64,000 nucleotides of DNA from Avibacterium paragallinarum (GCF_900450705.1 NZ_UGHK01000002.1:248001-312000); one strand, 5' to 3'; numbered from the stretch's first letter, positions 17,883-25,967 are shown. Made by a program: numbers and translations. Notes: generated by a model from the sequence alone, not told the origin.

Positions 17883-17959
17883 ACCTAACCTTTGCCCTAG
17901 CAGGGTTTGCTCTAATGATGTTTCTGTTCGCGTTCTTCGTACAAAAATACATTAAATAA
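17879..17959 (+). CDS. 26-aa membrane peptide
   Basis: One hydrophobic helix (LAGFALMMFLFAFFV) with a short basic end. It overlaps the previous gene by ATGA and has AAGGAGG just upstream. It could be a small regulator or toxin of the membrane; no function can be assigned. Confidence 0.5.
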   Translation: MNLTFALAGFALMMFLFAFFVQKYIK

Positions 17960-17969
17960 TCCCCTTACC

Positions 17970-17993
17970 AACCGCTCTTTTGAGCGGTTTTTA
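17970..17993 (+). terminator. Terminator between the cassette and ninB
   Basis: AACCGCTC-TTTT-GAGCGGTT followed by TTTAA. It separates the plus-strand cassette from the convergent ninB gene. Confidence 0.88.
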
Positions 17994-18416
17994 ATACCCG
18001 TAAAACCCTTGCTTGTCGCTAAATCTCACGCCTTGTTCTGCAGCCCACGCCTGAATATATTCAATCAAGCTCGCCAACCGCTTTACGCCCATTTGTGCGG
18101 TGCTTTCACGCAAATTTACCACTTCACCCTCAAAGCCAATCGCCATCTCCGCTTGCTCGCCAGTGGCAATTTTATGTCCGCTCACAAAAAGCATTTTCCA
18201 CGTTTCCAATGTTTGCTTCTTGCCGTTAAAGGTACATTGCTTGGCAATATCCGTTAGCATTGCGTGGAGTTTTGCATTCTGTGCTAACGTACGCGTTAAG
18301 GGCTTTATTTCCACCACTACGGGGTTTTTATCATCTAAGGTAAGGGAATGTATTACCCCAATCGCATTCGCCTGTATGCGTGCGTTACGCAAGAAAAAGC
18401 GTTGTTTAGTTTCCAT
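17991..18416 (-). CDS. ninB: NinB recombination protein
   Basis: About 141 aa. NinB (Orf) of lambda binds single-stranded DNA and helps Red recombination. FLRNARIQANAI, the long KPLTRTLAQNAKLHAML block and the C-terminal YIQAWAAEQGVRF are typical. ATG 18416 was chosen over GTG 18422; it overlaps the end of dam by 11 bp. Confidence 0.9.
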   Translation of the reverse strand: METKQRFFLRNARIQANAIGVIHSLTLDDKNPVVVEIKPLTRTLAQNAKLHAMLTDIAKQCTFNGKKQTLETWKMLFVSGHKIATGEQAEMAIGFEGEVVNLRESTAQMGVKRLASLIEYIQAWAAEQGVRFSDKQGFYGY

Positions 18417-18945
18417 ACCCACCGCACTTCACAAAATCTAACGTAACCGAACGCTGTACAAAATCCTCCATTGCTGGATCGAACACTACGACCATTTGCC
18501 CTTTGGTGTTGCCTTTGATTTCTTCGCCCGTGATAGGGTGAATAAAATTAATGCGACCACCAACAATATCAATCACCTCATTTGCCACATTGTGGATATG
18601 GTTTTGATACCATTGCGTTGATTTATCGTTATTGAGTAACATCACCACTAAATGCCCAGCATCTCGCAAGCGTTTAGCTTGTTTGACGAACGGTGTAACG
18701 TCTGAGTAAGGTGGATTAACGAAAATAGAACAATGCCCAAAACCTGACTCTAAATCTAACCAGATTTCATCTGTCAAAAATGATTTTGTCCATTCAATAT
18801 CCTGATCTGGCCCAAGATAATAAGGCAGTTTTGCATTATTTTTCGTAGCACAACCATCTAAATCAAAATTAAATCGCTTATTTAGCCAGTCAAAAACATA
18901 TTTCGGCGTGCACCAGGTATCACGGTCAAATTGCTGTTCGGTCAT
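18406..18945 (-). CDS. dam: Phage N6-adenine DNA methyltransferase
   Basis: 179 aa, DNA N-6-adenine-methyltransferase of the phage Dam type. DTWCTPKYVFDWLNKRF is its conserved N-terminus and IFVNPPYSD the catalytic NPPY motif. It probably methylates GATC and protects phage DNA or alters host regulation. The last codons hold an uptake core (AAGTGCGGT). Confidence 0.92.
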   Translation of the reverse strand: MTEQQFDRDTWCTPKYVFDWLNKRFNFDLDGCATKNNAKLPYYLGPDQDIEWTKSFLTDEIWLDLESGFGHCSIFVNPPYSDVTPFVKQAKRLRDAGHLVVMLLNNDKSTQWYQNHIHNVANEVIDIVGGRINFIHPITGEEIKGNTKGQMVVVFDPAMEDFVQRSVTLDFVKCGGYGN

Positions 18946-18969
18946 CACTTTCTCTCCAATTCATCAAGA

Positions 18970-19161
18970 CTAAAAAAAACCACAAGATTTTGTGCGGTTC
19001 ACCCACACAAATTCCCCCATACGATCGTGTTTAGCTTCTTTCAGCTTCCCTTCGCAGCGGAATCTATCGTCTGAATATTCACCAATAAAAGCATTCACAG
19101 GTTGTCTATCCCATAAATCCGACAGTTCTCCACCGCACTTCGGGCATTTGTATGAGGTCAT
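18970..19161 (-). CDS. Small zinc-ribbon protein
   Basis: 63 aa with CPKCGG at the N-terminus and further cysteines at the middle and end (RCEG, SCGFF), so probably one zinc site. Unknown function. It overlaps the end of the DnaC-like gene (ATGA type). Confidence 0.6.
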   Translation of the reverse strand: MTSYKCPKCGGELSDLWDRQPVNAFIGEYSDDRFRCEGKLKEAKHDRMGEFVWVNRTKSCGFF

Positions 19162-20010
19162 TTTCTGTAGCTCTCCCAATCAAAATTTATCACTGCACCT
19201 TTACCTTCCCGCATTCGATCAATGATTCTCTCACCGACATATCTGCTCAATTCATCTTCCGATAGGTTGCTGATTAAAATTGTTGGTTTCATTTGCTCAT
19301 AACGCTCATTGATGATTTCAAATAAAATGATCTTTTCCGATTCAGAGCCAAATTGAACGCCTACCTCATCAATGATAAGTAAGTCCTTATCTGTGTAGAT
19401 CTCCATTACTTCATTCTCGGTTAAAGAGGAATTTTTATCCCAAGTTGATTTTACTTTGCGGATAATTCTTAACGCTGTAGTTATCAGCACTTCGTCTTGA
19501 TGTTGTTCGATAATGTGATGAGCAATCGCACTAGCAAGATGATTTTTCCCTGTGCCAGGTTTCCCACAAAGAATTAACCCTCCGCCGACTGATTTGCGAT
19601 CTATCCATTTGGCTGCATAAGCTTCGCAAAAACGTTTAGCTTTACGGTTATATTCGGTTTCGTGATAATTACTAAAACAAGCCTGTTCAAAACGTTTGGC
19701 AATGCCAGAAGTCTTTTTTAATACGTTAATGTTATGCTCACGTTCCGTTTGTTCCTGACGCGCTTTCTCAGCCTCAAGTTTAAGAATTTTTTCTTTGAGG
19801 CATTGAGGACATTGCGTTTTTGACTCAATCCCCCCCCATAGGAAAGTGTATTTTTCGATAAAATTGGCGATACGATCCGTGCTTTTCACAGTCAGCAATT
19901 TGTTCTTTCACTTCGGCATTTTCGACTTCGGCATTTTCGACTTCGGAATTAAACCCCTCTAAAGCATTTTTCAATTCCTTTTGCAGGCCTTCTAGCGTTA
20001 CTTTAAACAT
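19158..20010 (-). pseudogene. DnaC-like replication ATPase, frameshifted
   Basis: Loads the host helicase at the phage origin. The AAA+ domain is intact: Walker A CGKPGTGKNHLA and Walker B LLIIDEVG. The N-terminal piece (MFKVTLEGLQKEL..., from ATG 20010) holds CEKHG, half of a zinc finger whose other half CPQC lies in the next frame. The frames separate somewhere in 19826-19890. A run of eight G (19830-19837) is the obvious slip site; seven G would fuse the two. A 246-aa product from the ATG at 19898 could still be made. Confidence 0.75.
19830..19837. repeat. C8/G8 homopolymer in the DnaC-like gene
   Basis: Eight C on the plus strand. With seven the upstream frame ...HFPMGG would read into ESKTQCPQC. 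It could be a real slip, an unstable tract, or a sequencing error. Confidence 0.7.
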
Positions 20011-20455
20011 TAACAAAATCCTCCGCCCATTCTGGTGTTTTGGTTTCCCCGTATATTTTTTTTGCAAATCCACTGTGTGCATCTGGCTTGTTATTCAACG
20101 AATTTGGCAATGCTTTCACATTTTCAGGTTGTGAATAATCATCTTCCCAACGGCGGTTGTTCAGGTATGTTGTCGGATGTAATTTTTCAAAACCGAACTG
20201 CCCAAGTGAAAATCGCCTGCGAATATCCAAAACGAGCATATCGGTAAACTCACGAATGGATTTACCTGATGACTTAAACGCGGTGCCAAAACTTTTTAGT
20301 GCTTTTGCACGGTTAACTTTAACCAAGCCTGCCTGCCAGAAATCGGCAAAACACAGCTCAAATTCAGATTGTTCAGCGGAGTTTTTTTTATTTATTTTTT
20401 TATTGTTATTTTGAGTAGTGTTTTTATTGTTATTTTGTGTGTGAACTTTTTTCAC
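20003..20455 (-). CDS. Replication protein, C-terminal piece (O-like)
   Basis: 150 aa. It begins with a GTG at 20455 inside the iteron repeats, continues through an Asn/Lys-rich linker, and then a domain with FADFWQAGLVKVNRAKALKSF...YLNNRRWEDD, as in C-terminal parts of phage replication initiators. It overlaps the O-type N-terminal gene by 4 bp. Either the two are coupled genes, or one protein was split by a change in the number of 17-bp repeats. Confidence 0.6.
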   Translation of the reverse strand: MKKVHTQNNNKNTTQNNNKKINKKNSAEQSEFELCFADFWQAGLVKVNRAKALKSFGTAFKSSGKSIREFTDMLVLDIRRRFSLGQFGFEKLHPTTYLNNRRWEDDYSQPENVKALPNSLNNKPDAHSGFAKKIYGETKTPEWAEDFVNV

Positions 20456-20512
20456 AGGATCTTGTGAACTTTCTTCACAGGTGAACTTTCTTCACTAGTG
20501 AACTTTTTACAC
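20441..20512. repeat. Four iterons, likely phage replication origin
   Basis: GTGAACTTTCTTCAC-type units at 20441-20455, 20464-20478, 20481-20495 and 20498-20512, spaced 23, 17 and 17 bp. Each is partly palindromic (GTGAA...TTCAC). As in lambda, where O-binding iterons lie inside O, these are within the replication gene. They probably bind the O-like product. Confidence 0.75.
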
Positions 20513-20793
20513 AGGTTAGGCGTGAAAACATTCACCCCTCTTGCCCCTTTTTGGCGAGTTAATAACCCGATTTCCGTTAAATGATTGCAGGCATCAATCA
20601 CAGCTCTGTTGCTCAACCCTGTCACTTCCATTAACTGGCTAATAGAAATCGCATCACAATCTTTGTTCCAGCCTTTTGTTTTACGCACAATCACTAAGTA
20701 ACATTTAAGTTCTGAACCAGTTAAATCGCAGATTAAGCCATCAACCACTGCATTAGGAAGCTGGAATGAATTTGGGATAAATTGGTTACTCAT
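20452..20793 (-). CDS. Phage replication protein O, N-terminal domain
   Basis: 113 aa. Winged-helix origin-binding domain (LPNAVVDGLICDLTGSELKCYL; ISQLMEVTGLSNRAVIDAC). The frame ends within the iterons, just after VKKVH. Lambda O continues into a P-interacting domain, and here that part seems to lie in the next frame (20003-20455). Confidence 0.8.
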   Translation of the reverse strand: MSNQFIPNSFQLPNAVVDGLICDLTGSELKCYLVIVRKTKGWNKDCDAISISQLMEVTGLSNRAVIDACNHLTEIGLLTRQKGARGVNVFTPNLCKKFTSEESSPVKKVHKIL

Positions 20794-21566
20794 AGCCCCA
20801 CCGCCTTATCTTGTGTAAATTCACCGTTCCAATTTGCTTTCATCGGCAAATTGCCTTTCACATACCATTCATAGAGCTTTGCTGCTCCTTTCTTTAACAA
20901 CACGGGTTTATAAGCGATAAATGGATCTTTACCGTGTTGAGAAATTTCTGTGGTTTCTTCCGTGAGATATTGATCTCGGGCGTAGGACTTAACGCGTTTT
21001 GTTCGGTTATCTTGATACAGCCAGTTTTTGCCAATCAAAAACTCACCCACTTTTAACGCATTAACCCCATTCAACCCTTTCACAAATTCAAATGGAGAAA
21101 TTCCATTGCGGAAATAACTTTCCATCGAAGCGATTTGTTCAGATTTTTGTTGATTTTCCAACAACGCCTGTTGCTCTCGAACCAATGCCCGCTGCTCGCG
21201 TTCTTTTGCGTCCGCCCAAGCCCGAGCGGCAGCAACAGGATCGCTAAAGTTAGGCAAAAGTGCGGTGCTTTGTTGTTGATTTTCTAGCTCTTGCCAACGA
21301 TCAACGATTGCCGCTGTAAATTCTGGAGACAAGCGAGCAACGATAACAAGACTATCTCGCTTGTCTGAAAGATATTCTGTATAAAATTGATTATTTTGAT
21401 TGTGTTGGTATTGATGGGGTGTCGTATTTTTTAGGACACCCCCTTTAATCAAATCACGAACAAGTTTTAATACATTGTCGTGGCGTTTTTCGCATAGCTC
21501 CGCAATCTCACGACTGCTCATTTTTATGCTTGCATTTTGTTCCGAAATTATTGATAATCTGCTCAT
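20790..21566 (-). CDS. Rha-family regulatory protein with KilAC domain
   Basis: 258 aa. N-terminal Rha domain at about 14-95 (KMSSREIAELCEKRHDNVLKLVRDLI), a coiled linker rich in E/Q, and a C-terminal KilAC/ANT domain at about 145-250 (VGEFLIGKNWLYQD). Such proteins interfere with lysogeny control or host functions. It is cotranscribed with the CII-like gene and overlaps O by 4 bp. Confidence 0.87.
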   Translation of the reverse strand: MSRLSIISEQNASIKMSSREIAELCEKRHDNVLKLVRDLIKGGVLKNTTPHQYQHNQNNQFYTEYLSDKRDSLVIVARLSPEFTAAIVDRWQELENQQQSTALLPNFSDPVAAARAWADAKEREQRALVREQQALLENQQKSEQIASMESYFRNGISPFEFVKGLNGVNALKVGEFLIGKNWLYQDNRTKRVKSYARDQYLTEETTEISQHGKDPFIAYKPVLLKKGAAKLYEWYVKGNLPMKANWNGEFTQDKAVGL

Positions 21567-21612
21567 AGATAATTCCTTTTTAATGAATTACCACCGTTGC
21601 TGCGGTGGTTTT

Positions 21613-22053
21613 TTATTGCTTATGAATAGCAATCGCCACTTCGATCGCTTTTGCCGTGGTCTGTTGTGATTTGTGCAATAACTTATGCAACACATCTTGC
21701 TCTTCCTGCGTCAGTACGCCGTCGCTCAAAAACTCGTTGAGCTTGGCAAATAAAATCCCACGCTCTGCCAGTTCTTGCAGTTGTAACTGCGATAGCTCGA
21801 CTAAGTCAGTTTCGTTTTCGTTCGGTACAGCAAAACTCACCTTGCCTAAACGCCGATTGATTTCATCCGACCAATTACTTACGCCATATTCAAGCTCAAT
21901 GGCAATCAATTCTTCGCAGGTGAAACGCTGTCCTTTCGTTTGATACAAGCGGTTATTCAATGCCTGCTCTGTCATACCAAGAAAGCCCGCAACGGCTGCT
22001 TTTCCGCCTTGGCACTTTTCTATCATTTCAATAATCGTTTTCTTCATTGCCAT
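21613..22053 (-). CDS. CII/YmfL-like regulatory protein
   Basis: 146 aa. An HTH at about 5-50 (GGKAAVAGFLGMTEQALNNRLYQTKGQRFT) resembles YmfL/CII-type prophage regulators, which set the lysis-lysogeny choice. The C-terminal half is helical and acidic. It is the second gene of the leftward operon, after cro. Confidence 0.7.
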   Translation of the reverse strand: MAMKKTIIEMIEKCQGGKAAVAGFLGMTEQALNNRLYQTKGQRFTCEELIAIELEYGVSNWSDEINRRLGKVSFAVPNENETDLVELSQLQLQELAERGILFAKLNEFLSDGVLTQEEQDVLHKLLHKSQQTTAKAIEVAIAIHKQ

Positions 22054-22101
22054 AAATTCCTTGTGGATTTTGTGGTTTTGTTTTTGGGTGGGGTTGGTAA
22101 A

Positions 22102-22299
22102 TTAATCCTGAAATTCTGGGAAAAGCTCTCTTTTAGATAGCCCTGTTACTTCTTTCCACTTATCAGCAGAAATATCTTGCGTAGAGATTCTTCCCCTAGA
22201 TTTTTTCATTCTATAAATGAATTGAGAATTTTTGCCTAGAGCTTTGGCAAGTTTGGCTTGTGAGCCTACAGCCAAGATTGCTTTTTCTATCGGTGTCAT
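22102..22299 (-). CDS. Cro-like repressor (YdaS type)
   Basis: 65 aa HTH protein: TPIEKAILAVGSQAKLAKALG, then a recognition helix and WKEVTGLSKRELFP. First gene of the leftward lytic operon and divergent from the repressor at 22432. ATG at 22299 (MTPIEK) fits family starts better than the one at 22311. Confidence 0.82.
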   Translation of the reverse strand: MTPIEKAILAVGSQAKLAKALGKNSQFIYRMKKSRGRISTQDISADKWKEVTGLSKRELFPEFQD

Positions 22300-22431
22300 A
22301 AATAACCTCAACTATAAATTTAATCATAATCAACAAATGATAAATTAATTGTTTGTCTTTGTAAATATTCAGTTTATTGAAAAACTAAATAATTTATTTA
22401 ATCTATGCAAAATCAAAACAAGGAGAAGTAA
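22300..22431. promoter_or_regulatory. Divergent cro/repressor control region
   Basis: 132 bp, very A/T rich, with short imperfect repeats around AATAATTTATTTAA and TTTATTGAAAAACTAAAT. It must contain both early promoters and the operators. No single consensus promoter stands out. AAGGAG lies before the 22432 gene. Confidence 0.6.
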
Positions 22432-22884
22432 ATGGAAAGTTTGGATCATCAAGAAGTAGAATTAAGTCTGAAAGATCAGCTCGTGATTCAGCGTTTAGAG
22501 CAAATGGTTAGAGAAATTGGAAGCAAAATCGGATTAGCAAAAATAGCAGATGTATCTCCTCAAGCCGTAAATAACTGGTTTAAGAATGGCAAGGTCAGTG
22601 TTGATTCAGCGCTAAAGTTACACAAGCACTTTGGCTATCCTGTTGAGTGGATATTAGGAAAGGATAATAGCGATAATTCAGTTATATCTGGTAATAAATC
22701 ACTAAATGTCGTTGGTACAACAATGAATGGCGGTTTGGTAAATCAAGTAAATAATGAAGGCTCTTTGTGTGCGGAAGATTTGGTTGAGATCAAAGCTCAA
22801 TTGGCACGCCTTGAGACTAAATTGGATCTATTGCAGCGTATTGAAACTAAAATTGATGTAATACTAATGCAGAAAGAGAAATGA
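22432..22884 (+). CDS. HTH repressor-like protein 1, no protease domain
   Basis: 150 aa. HTH at about residues 18-75 (GSKIGLAKIADVSPQAVNNWFKNGKVS). A polar Asn/Ser/Gly linker follows, and a coiled coil at 112-147 (LARLETKLDLLQRIETKIDV). Position marks it as the CI analogue, but it lacks the S24 auto-cleavage domain. Induction must then come from antirepressors or another route. Overlaps the next gene by 4 bp. Confidence 0.75.
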   Translation: MESLDHQEVELSLKDQLVIQRLEQMVREIGSKIGLAKIADVSPQAVNNWFKNGKVSVDSALKLHKHFGYPVEWILGKDNSDNSVISGNKSLNVVGTTMNGGLVNQVNNEGSLCAEDLVEIKAQLARLETKLDLLQRIETKIDVILMQKEK

Positions 22885-23348
22885 AAAATATAGCCAAACG
22901 AATTAAAGAAATCAGAGAGCAAAAAGGTATATCGAGAGAGGATCTTGCTGACAACCTACATATCCCAGTTGAAGCGCTTATTGGTTACGAAGAAGGCTTA
23001 ACAAAATTATCTACTGACCTAATCAGTGAGTTTGCTTTTGCTCTTGAGGTGAGTGAGGATTATCTGAGAGTTGGTGACAGCCAAAATAATACTCTAAATA
23101 GCATACAAAACTCTGAGCTGGATAACTCAACCATTACAACGACACATTCAACTAATACGACAACAAATAATTATTACGCCGAATCTCCATCTCAAGAAAG
23201 AGATGGAGATAATTCCACCTCTAAATTAGAGGCAATCGAAAAAATGCTCTCTACGGATAAAGAGGATAGAAATAGGCTAAGAGCCCAACTAGATAGAGTT
23301 GAGCAAAAACTAGATACGGTTATCCAACATTTACTGCGCATAGGCTAG
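22881..23348 (+). CDS. HTH repressor-like protein 2, no protease domain
   Basis: 155 aa. XRE HTH at about 3-60 (RIKEIREQKGISREDLADNL), a Ser/Thr/Asn-rich linker at 65-110, and a C-terminal coiled coil ending VEQKLDTVIQHLL. The design is the same as in the gene before it. The shared coiled-coil style suggests hetero-oligomers, but this is inference. Confidence 0.75.
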   Translation: MKNIAKRIKEIREQKGISREDLADNLHIPVEALIGYEEGLTKLSTDLISEFAFALEVSEDYLRVGDSQNNTLNSIQNSELDNSTITTTHSTNTTTNNYYAESPSQERDGDNSTSKLEAIEKMLSTDKEDRNRLRAQLDRVEQKLDTVIQHLLRIG

Positions 23349-23371
23349 TCTGGAGTGGCGGTTGAGTATCG

Positions 23372-23409
23372 ACAGGTATTGTAACTGTTAACAGGTATTG
23401 TAACTGTTA
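23372..23409. repeat. Tandem 19-bp repeat upstream of the HipA-like operon
   Basis: ACAGGTATTGTAACTGTTA at 23372-23390 is repeated exactly at 23391-23409. The junction makes a TGTTAACA palindrome. It lies directly before the 23423 gene, where an operator or promoter would be expected. Confidence 0.85.
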
Positions 23410-23422
23410 TATGGGGCATAAA

Positions 23423-23641
23423 ATGAAAGAACACGATCAATTCCTTGTTGGGCTGTTGAAAGAAGCACTAAGTCGTACAGAACTAACCAGAGCCGAACAA
23501 AAGTCTTATTTAGAAAGTTTGCTGCGGGAATTTGAGCCAGCATCTTTACGGAATCTAATCACCTGTATGCTATCCATTGAATTGGAGAATCTACATCAGT
23601 TTGCTGATGTGGTAGTAGGTGAAGATAAAGGTGGGGCATAG
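23423..23641 (+). CDS. Small helical protein before the HipA-like gene
   Basis: 72 aa, charged and mainly helical (LTRAEQKSYLESLLREFE). Not recognised. It follows the 19-bp tandem repeat and precedes the kinase by 31 bp; it may be part of the same module. Confidence 0.55.
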   Translation: MKEHDQFLVGLLKEALSRTELTRAEQKSYLESLLREFEPASLRNLITCMLSIELENLHQFADVVVGEDKGGA

Positions 23642-23672
23642 GCTGGGGTTGTCAATTAAGGAAAGGATAGAA

Positions 23673-24410
23673 ATGAATAAAGTAACCTTCATTCGAGAAA
23701 GAATGGAGATGGGAATAACTAGTCCGTTTATTTGCCAGGTTGAAAATGGACAGTGGTTTGTCGTAAAAACAACGGCAATGATGCCAATGGAGCAACTATT
23801 AGCAGAAACAATAGGAACCGCATTAGCAATTGAAATAGGCCTGCCTTGCCCTCCATTCTGTTTTGTTGATATACCTAAGCAGGCAAGTGAATACACTTCA
23901 CCAGAATGGCAACCAATGCTCCCTGCAGGATTGGCTTTTGCTTCCGAACATATTGCCCAAGCAAAAGTGGCCAAAACAGTGCAAGCTAAAAATCCTCGCT
24001 ATTTCCCCGAAGATTTACAAAAGTTACTTTATATGTTTGACCGCTGGATTCTTAATTCGGATAGAGCCGCTTCAAACATAGGCACTGGAAATATCAATTT
24101 ACTATTTAATGAATGGCAGCAGAAGATTTTTGTGATCGATCATAACCTTGCATTTGACGAATGTGCGACATTCGATGAACATATTTTTGCACCTGCTAAT
24201 AGAGACTGGAAATTGGATTGGGTTGATAAACAGCTCTTTACAGATAAAGCCATTGACATTTTGAATAACTTTGATCATATTTACCAAAATATACCTGATA
24301 AATGGTTCTTGCTTGATGATGAAAATCAAGAGATAGACGACTGTATCAGCAAAATAAAAACATTATTAAATCGAATTAATGAAGAACATTACTGGGACGA
24401 CATCGAATGA
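23673..24410 (+). CDS. HipA-like kinase
   Basis: 245 aa, about half the length of HipA, of the HipA-like kinase family that is often found beside DUF3037. QWFVVKTTAMM carries the ATP-binding Lys; FDRWILNSDRAASNIG is the catalytic loop (D...N) and FVIDHNLAFD the metal site. All key residues are visible, so it should be an active phosphotransferase. It lies in the immunity region and overlaps the DUF3037 gene by 4 bp (ATGA). Confidence 0.8.
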   Translation: MNKVTFIRERMEMGITSPFICQVENGQWFVVKTTAMMPMEQLLAETIGTALAIEIGLPCPPFCFVDIPKQASEYTSPEWQPMLPAGLAFASEHIAQAKVAKTVQAKNPRYFPEDLQKLLYMFDRWILNSDRAASNIGTGNINLLFNEWQQKIFVIDHNLAFDECATFDEHIFAPANRDWKLDWVDKQLFTDKAIDILNNFDHIYQNIPDKWFLLDDENQEIDDCISKIKTLLNRINEEHYWDDIE

Positions 24411-25222
24411 AACAACCAATACTATATAGCTTTGTAAGGTTTAAGCCTTACTTTGAAACTGGCGAGTTCGTCAATGTTGGATTATTGATGTGCGAGCCTG
24501 AAAAACGCCAACTTACTTATCGACTCGTTGCAAAAAATGACAAACGCGTGAATGATTTTTTCTATCGTAGTAAGATATTTGCAAGTGTACGCGATACGAT
24601 TAACGAAGAATTACACTACATTACAGAACAAGCATTTGATTTTACACCACAAGAAATGGCACGCTTTTTCCATCACTATACTGATGTTAAGGAAGGTATC
24701 ATTCAATATAGTAATGCTGCAGTAGGTTTAGTTGAAAATCCACAAGATTACTTTAACGATCTCTATACAAGATATATCCATCTGTGTGGCGTAAAATCCG
24801 ATAACCAAGAAAGTATAATGGTTCAACGCTTTAAAGCACTTTTTAGGGCAGAAAATGATGAAATTCTGCAGAGCTACAAGGAATATACGGTAGCAGGGGA
24901 ATTAACAAAATTCAAATTGCCCCTTGCATTAAAAAATGAAGGTGAAAAAGAAATCCTAAAAGCGGTTAAACCCTTGGCCTTTGATCAAATTGAAAGTCCA
25001 AGTATGATTGAACATTGCGATAATTGGGTATCAAAAATCAATCGCGCAGATGAAGAAGGGTTGTTGAAGAAAGAAAACATTCTTTTTACACTTGATACTG
25101 CTGATACGGCAAATAAAATCAATGTCCTGAATGTAATTAAACGTACGTTTGATCGGTTTAACATTCGGCATATTGATTGGAATAATAATAGCGATTTGAT
25201 TGCCTTTGCTAAAAATGTCTAA
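24407..25222 (+). CDS. DUF3037 protein paired with the HipA-like kinase
   Basis: 271 aa. SFVRFKPYFETGEFVNVGLLMCEP is the characteristic N-terminus of DUF3037, covering about residues 1-130; the rest is helical and unassigned. The function of the family is unknown to me. Translational coupling to the kinase suggests a toxin-antitoxin or defence pair, which is inference. A terminator directly follows the stop. Confidence 0.8.
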   Translation: MKQPILYSFVRFKPYFETGEFVNVGLLMCEPEKRQLTYRLVAKNDKRVNDFFYRSKIFASVRDTINEELHYITEQAFDFTPQEMARFFHHYTDVKEGIIQYSNAAVGLVENPQDYFNDLYTRYIHLCGVKSDNQESIMVQRFKALFRAENDEILQSYKEYTVAGELTKFKLPLALKNEGEKEILKAVKPLAFDQIESPSMIEHCDNWVSKINRADEEGLLKKENILFTLDTADTANKINVLNVIKRTFDRFNIRHIDWNNNSDLIAFAKNV

Positions 25223-25226
25223 TAAA

Positions 25227-25250
25227 AACCGCCCTCTCGGCGGTTTTCTT
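25227..25250 (+). terminator. Terminator after the HipA-like/DUF3037 operon
   Basis: AACCGCC-CTCTC-GGCGGTT followed by TTCTTTT. Confidence 0.9.
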
Positions 25251-25726
25251 TTGCCCAAATCTTGCTTATCCCTACTCAAATCGTGCTTAAATCCATAAAC
25301 TACAATCATTTCAATCTGTTAGATAATCAACCTTTCCTTGCTTAACCATTTTCGTAACGCCACGAAAATGGTATCAAACTACACTAATTTTATTTAATTC
25401 ACGCCTAGAAAAAGCTGAATTTTCAACTATAACTTATTGAAACCAAAACAAATCACCTAAAACATTATCTTGAATGCAACCATTTTACTAACTGTAATGG
25501 CTATCAACCTCTTTTATTTGTTCATTTTTCTATTCAAATTTCAGAAAAAACCTCCTTTATTGAATAAAAAACAAGCAATTAAACAAAATTTATCAATTTA
25601 TTTTTCTTTAAAAATCAATAGTATATTTATCTTTTTAATAAATTTTACGTTTACTAAATAAATTAAATATTTACAAAGCATTAAATTTTTGATTTAATGA
25701 ACACATCAAAACAAAACAACGTTTAA
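25251..25726. other. AT-rich gene-poor stretch
   Basis: No convincing gene. TTGAAT (25470-25475), a 17-bp spacer and TGTAAT (25493-25498) form a weak plus-strand promoter candidate that could start the rightward early transcript before the boxA. A CGTAACGCCACGAAAATGG patch near 25350 holds an inverted CGT..ACG pair. Otherwise nothing distinct is seen. Confidence 0.4.
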
Positions 25727-25738
25727 TGCTCTTTAACA
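25727..25738 (+). promoter_or_regulatory. boxA-type antitermination site 1
   Basis: TGCTCTTTAACA, identical to the rrn boxA consensus bound by NusB/S10. It lies on the rightward early transcript, as nut boxA does in lambdoid phages. Confidence 0.75.
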
Positions 25739-25749
25739 ATCAAGATGAA

Positions 25750-25777
25750 ATAAAAAGCCCTGCGGTAACAGGGCTTG
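25750..25777 (-). terminator. Terminator of the YegP-like gene
   Basis: AAGCCCTG-CGGTAA-CAGGGCTT; on the minus strand the stem is followed by TTTATTTC. Confidence 0.8.
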
Positions 25778-25782
25778 GATAA

Positions 25783-25953
25783 TTAAACTTCGCGAACAGG
25801 TGTTTGTCGGTTAGTGTCCATAACAAGCCCGATACAATGTAAGCAGTTTTGTTTGATCGTATAACCTTCACTTTGAGCTATAGGTTCGTGATTGGCGGCT
25901 TTTAGTCGCCAATACCACTGACCATTAACACCTTTGAAAATTTCAAAATACAT
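25783..25953 (-). CDS. YegP-like DUF1508 protein
   Basis: 56 aa: one DUF1508 repeat, with YFEIFKGVNGQWYWRLKAA and SEGYTIKQNC, the usual marks. Role in the cell unknown. It is a single-domain form on the strand opposite to the rightward arm, with its own terminator, so likely independent cargo. Confidence 0.85.
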   Translation of the reverse strand: MYFEIFKGVNGQWYWRLKAANHEPIAQSEGYTIKQNCLHCIGLVMDTNRQTPVREV

Positions 25954-25967
25954 AGAGGTAACTCCTT

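Noticed and set aside
25470..25661. 63-codon hydrophobic frame in the AT-rich gap
   Set aside because: TTG start without ribosome site and a low-complexity Phe/Ile/Lys/Asn composition that fits random AT-rich DNA.
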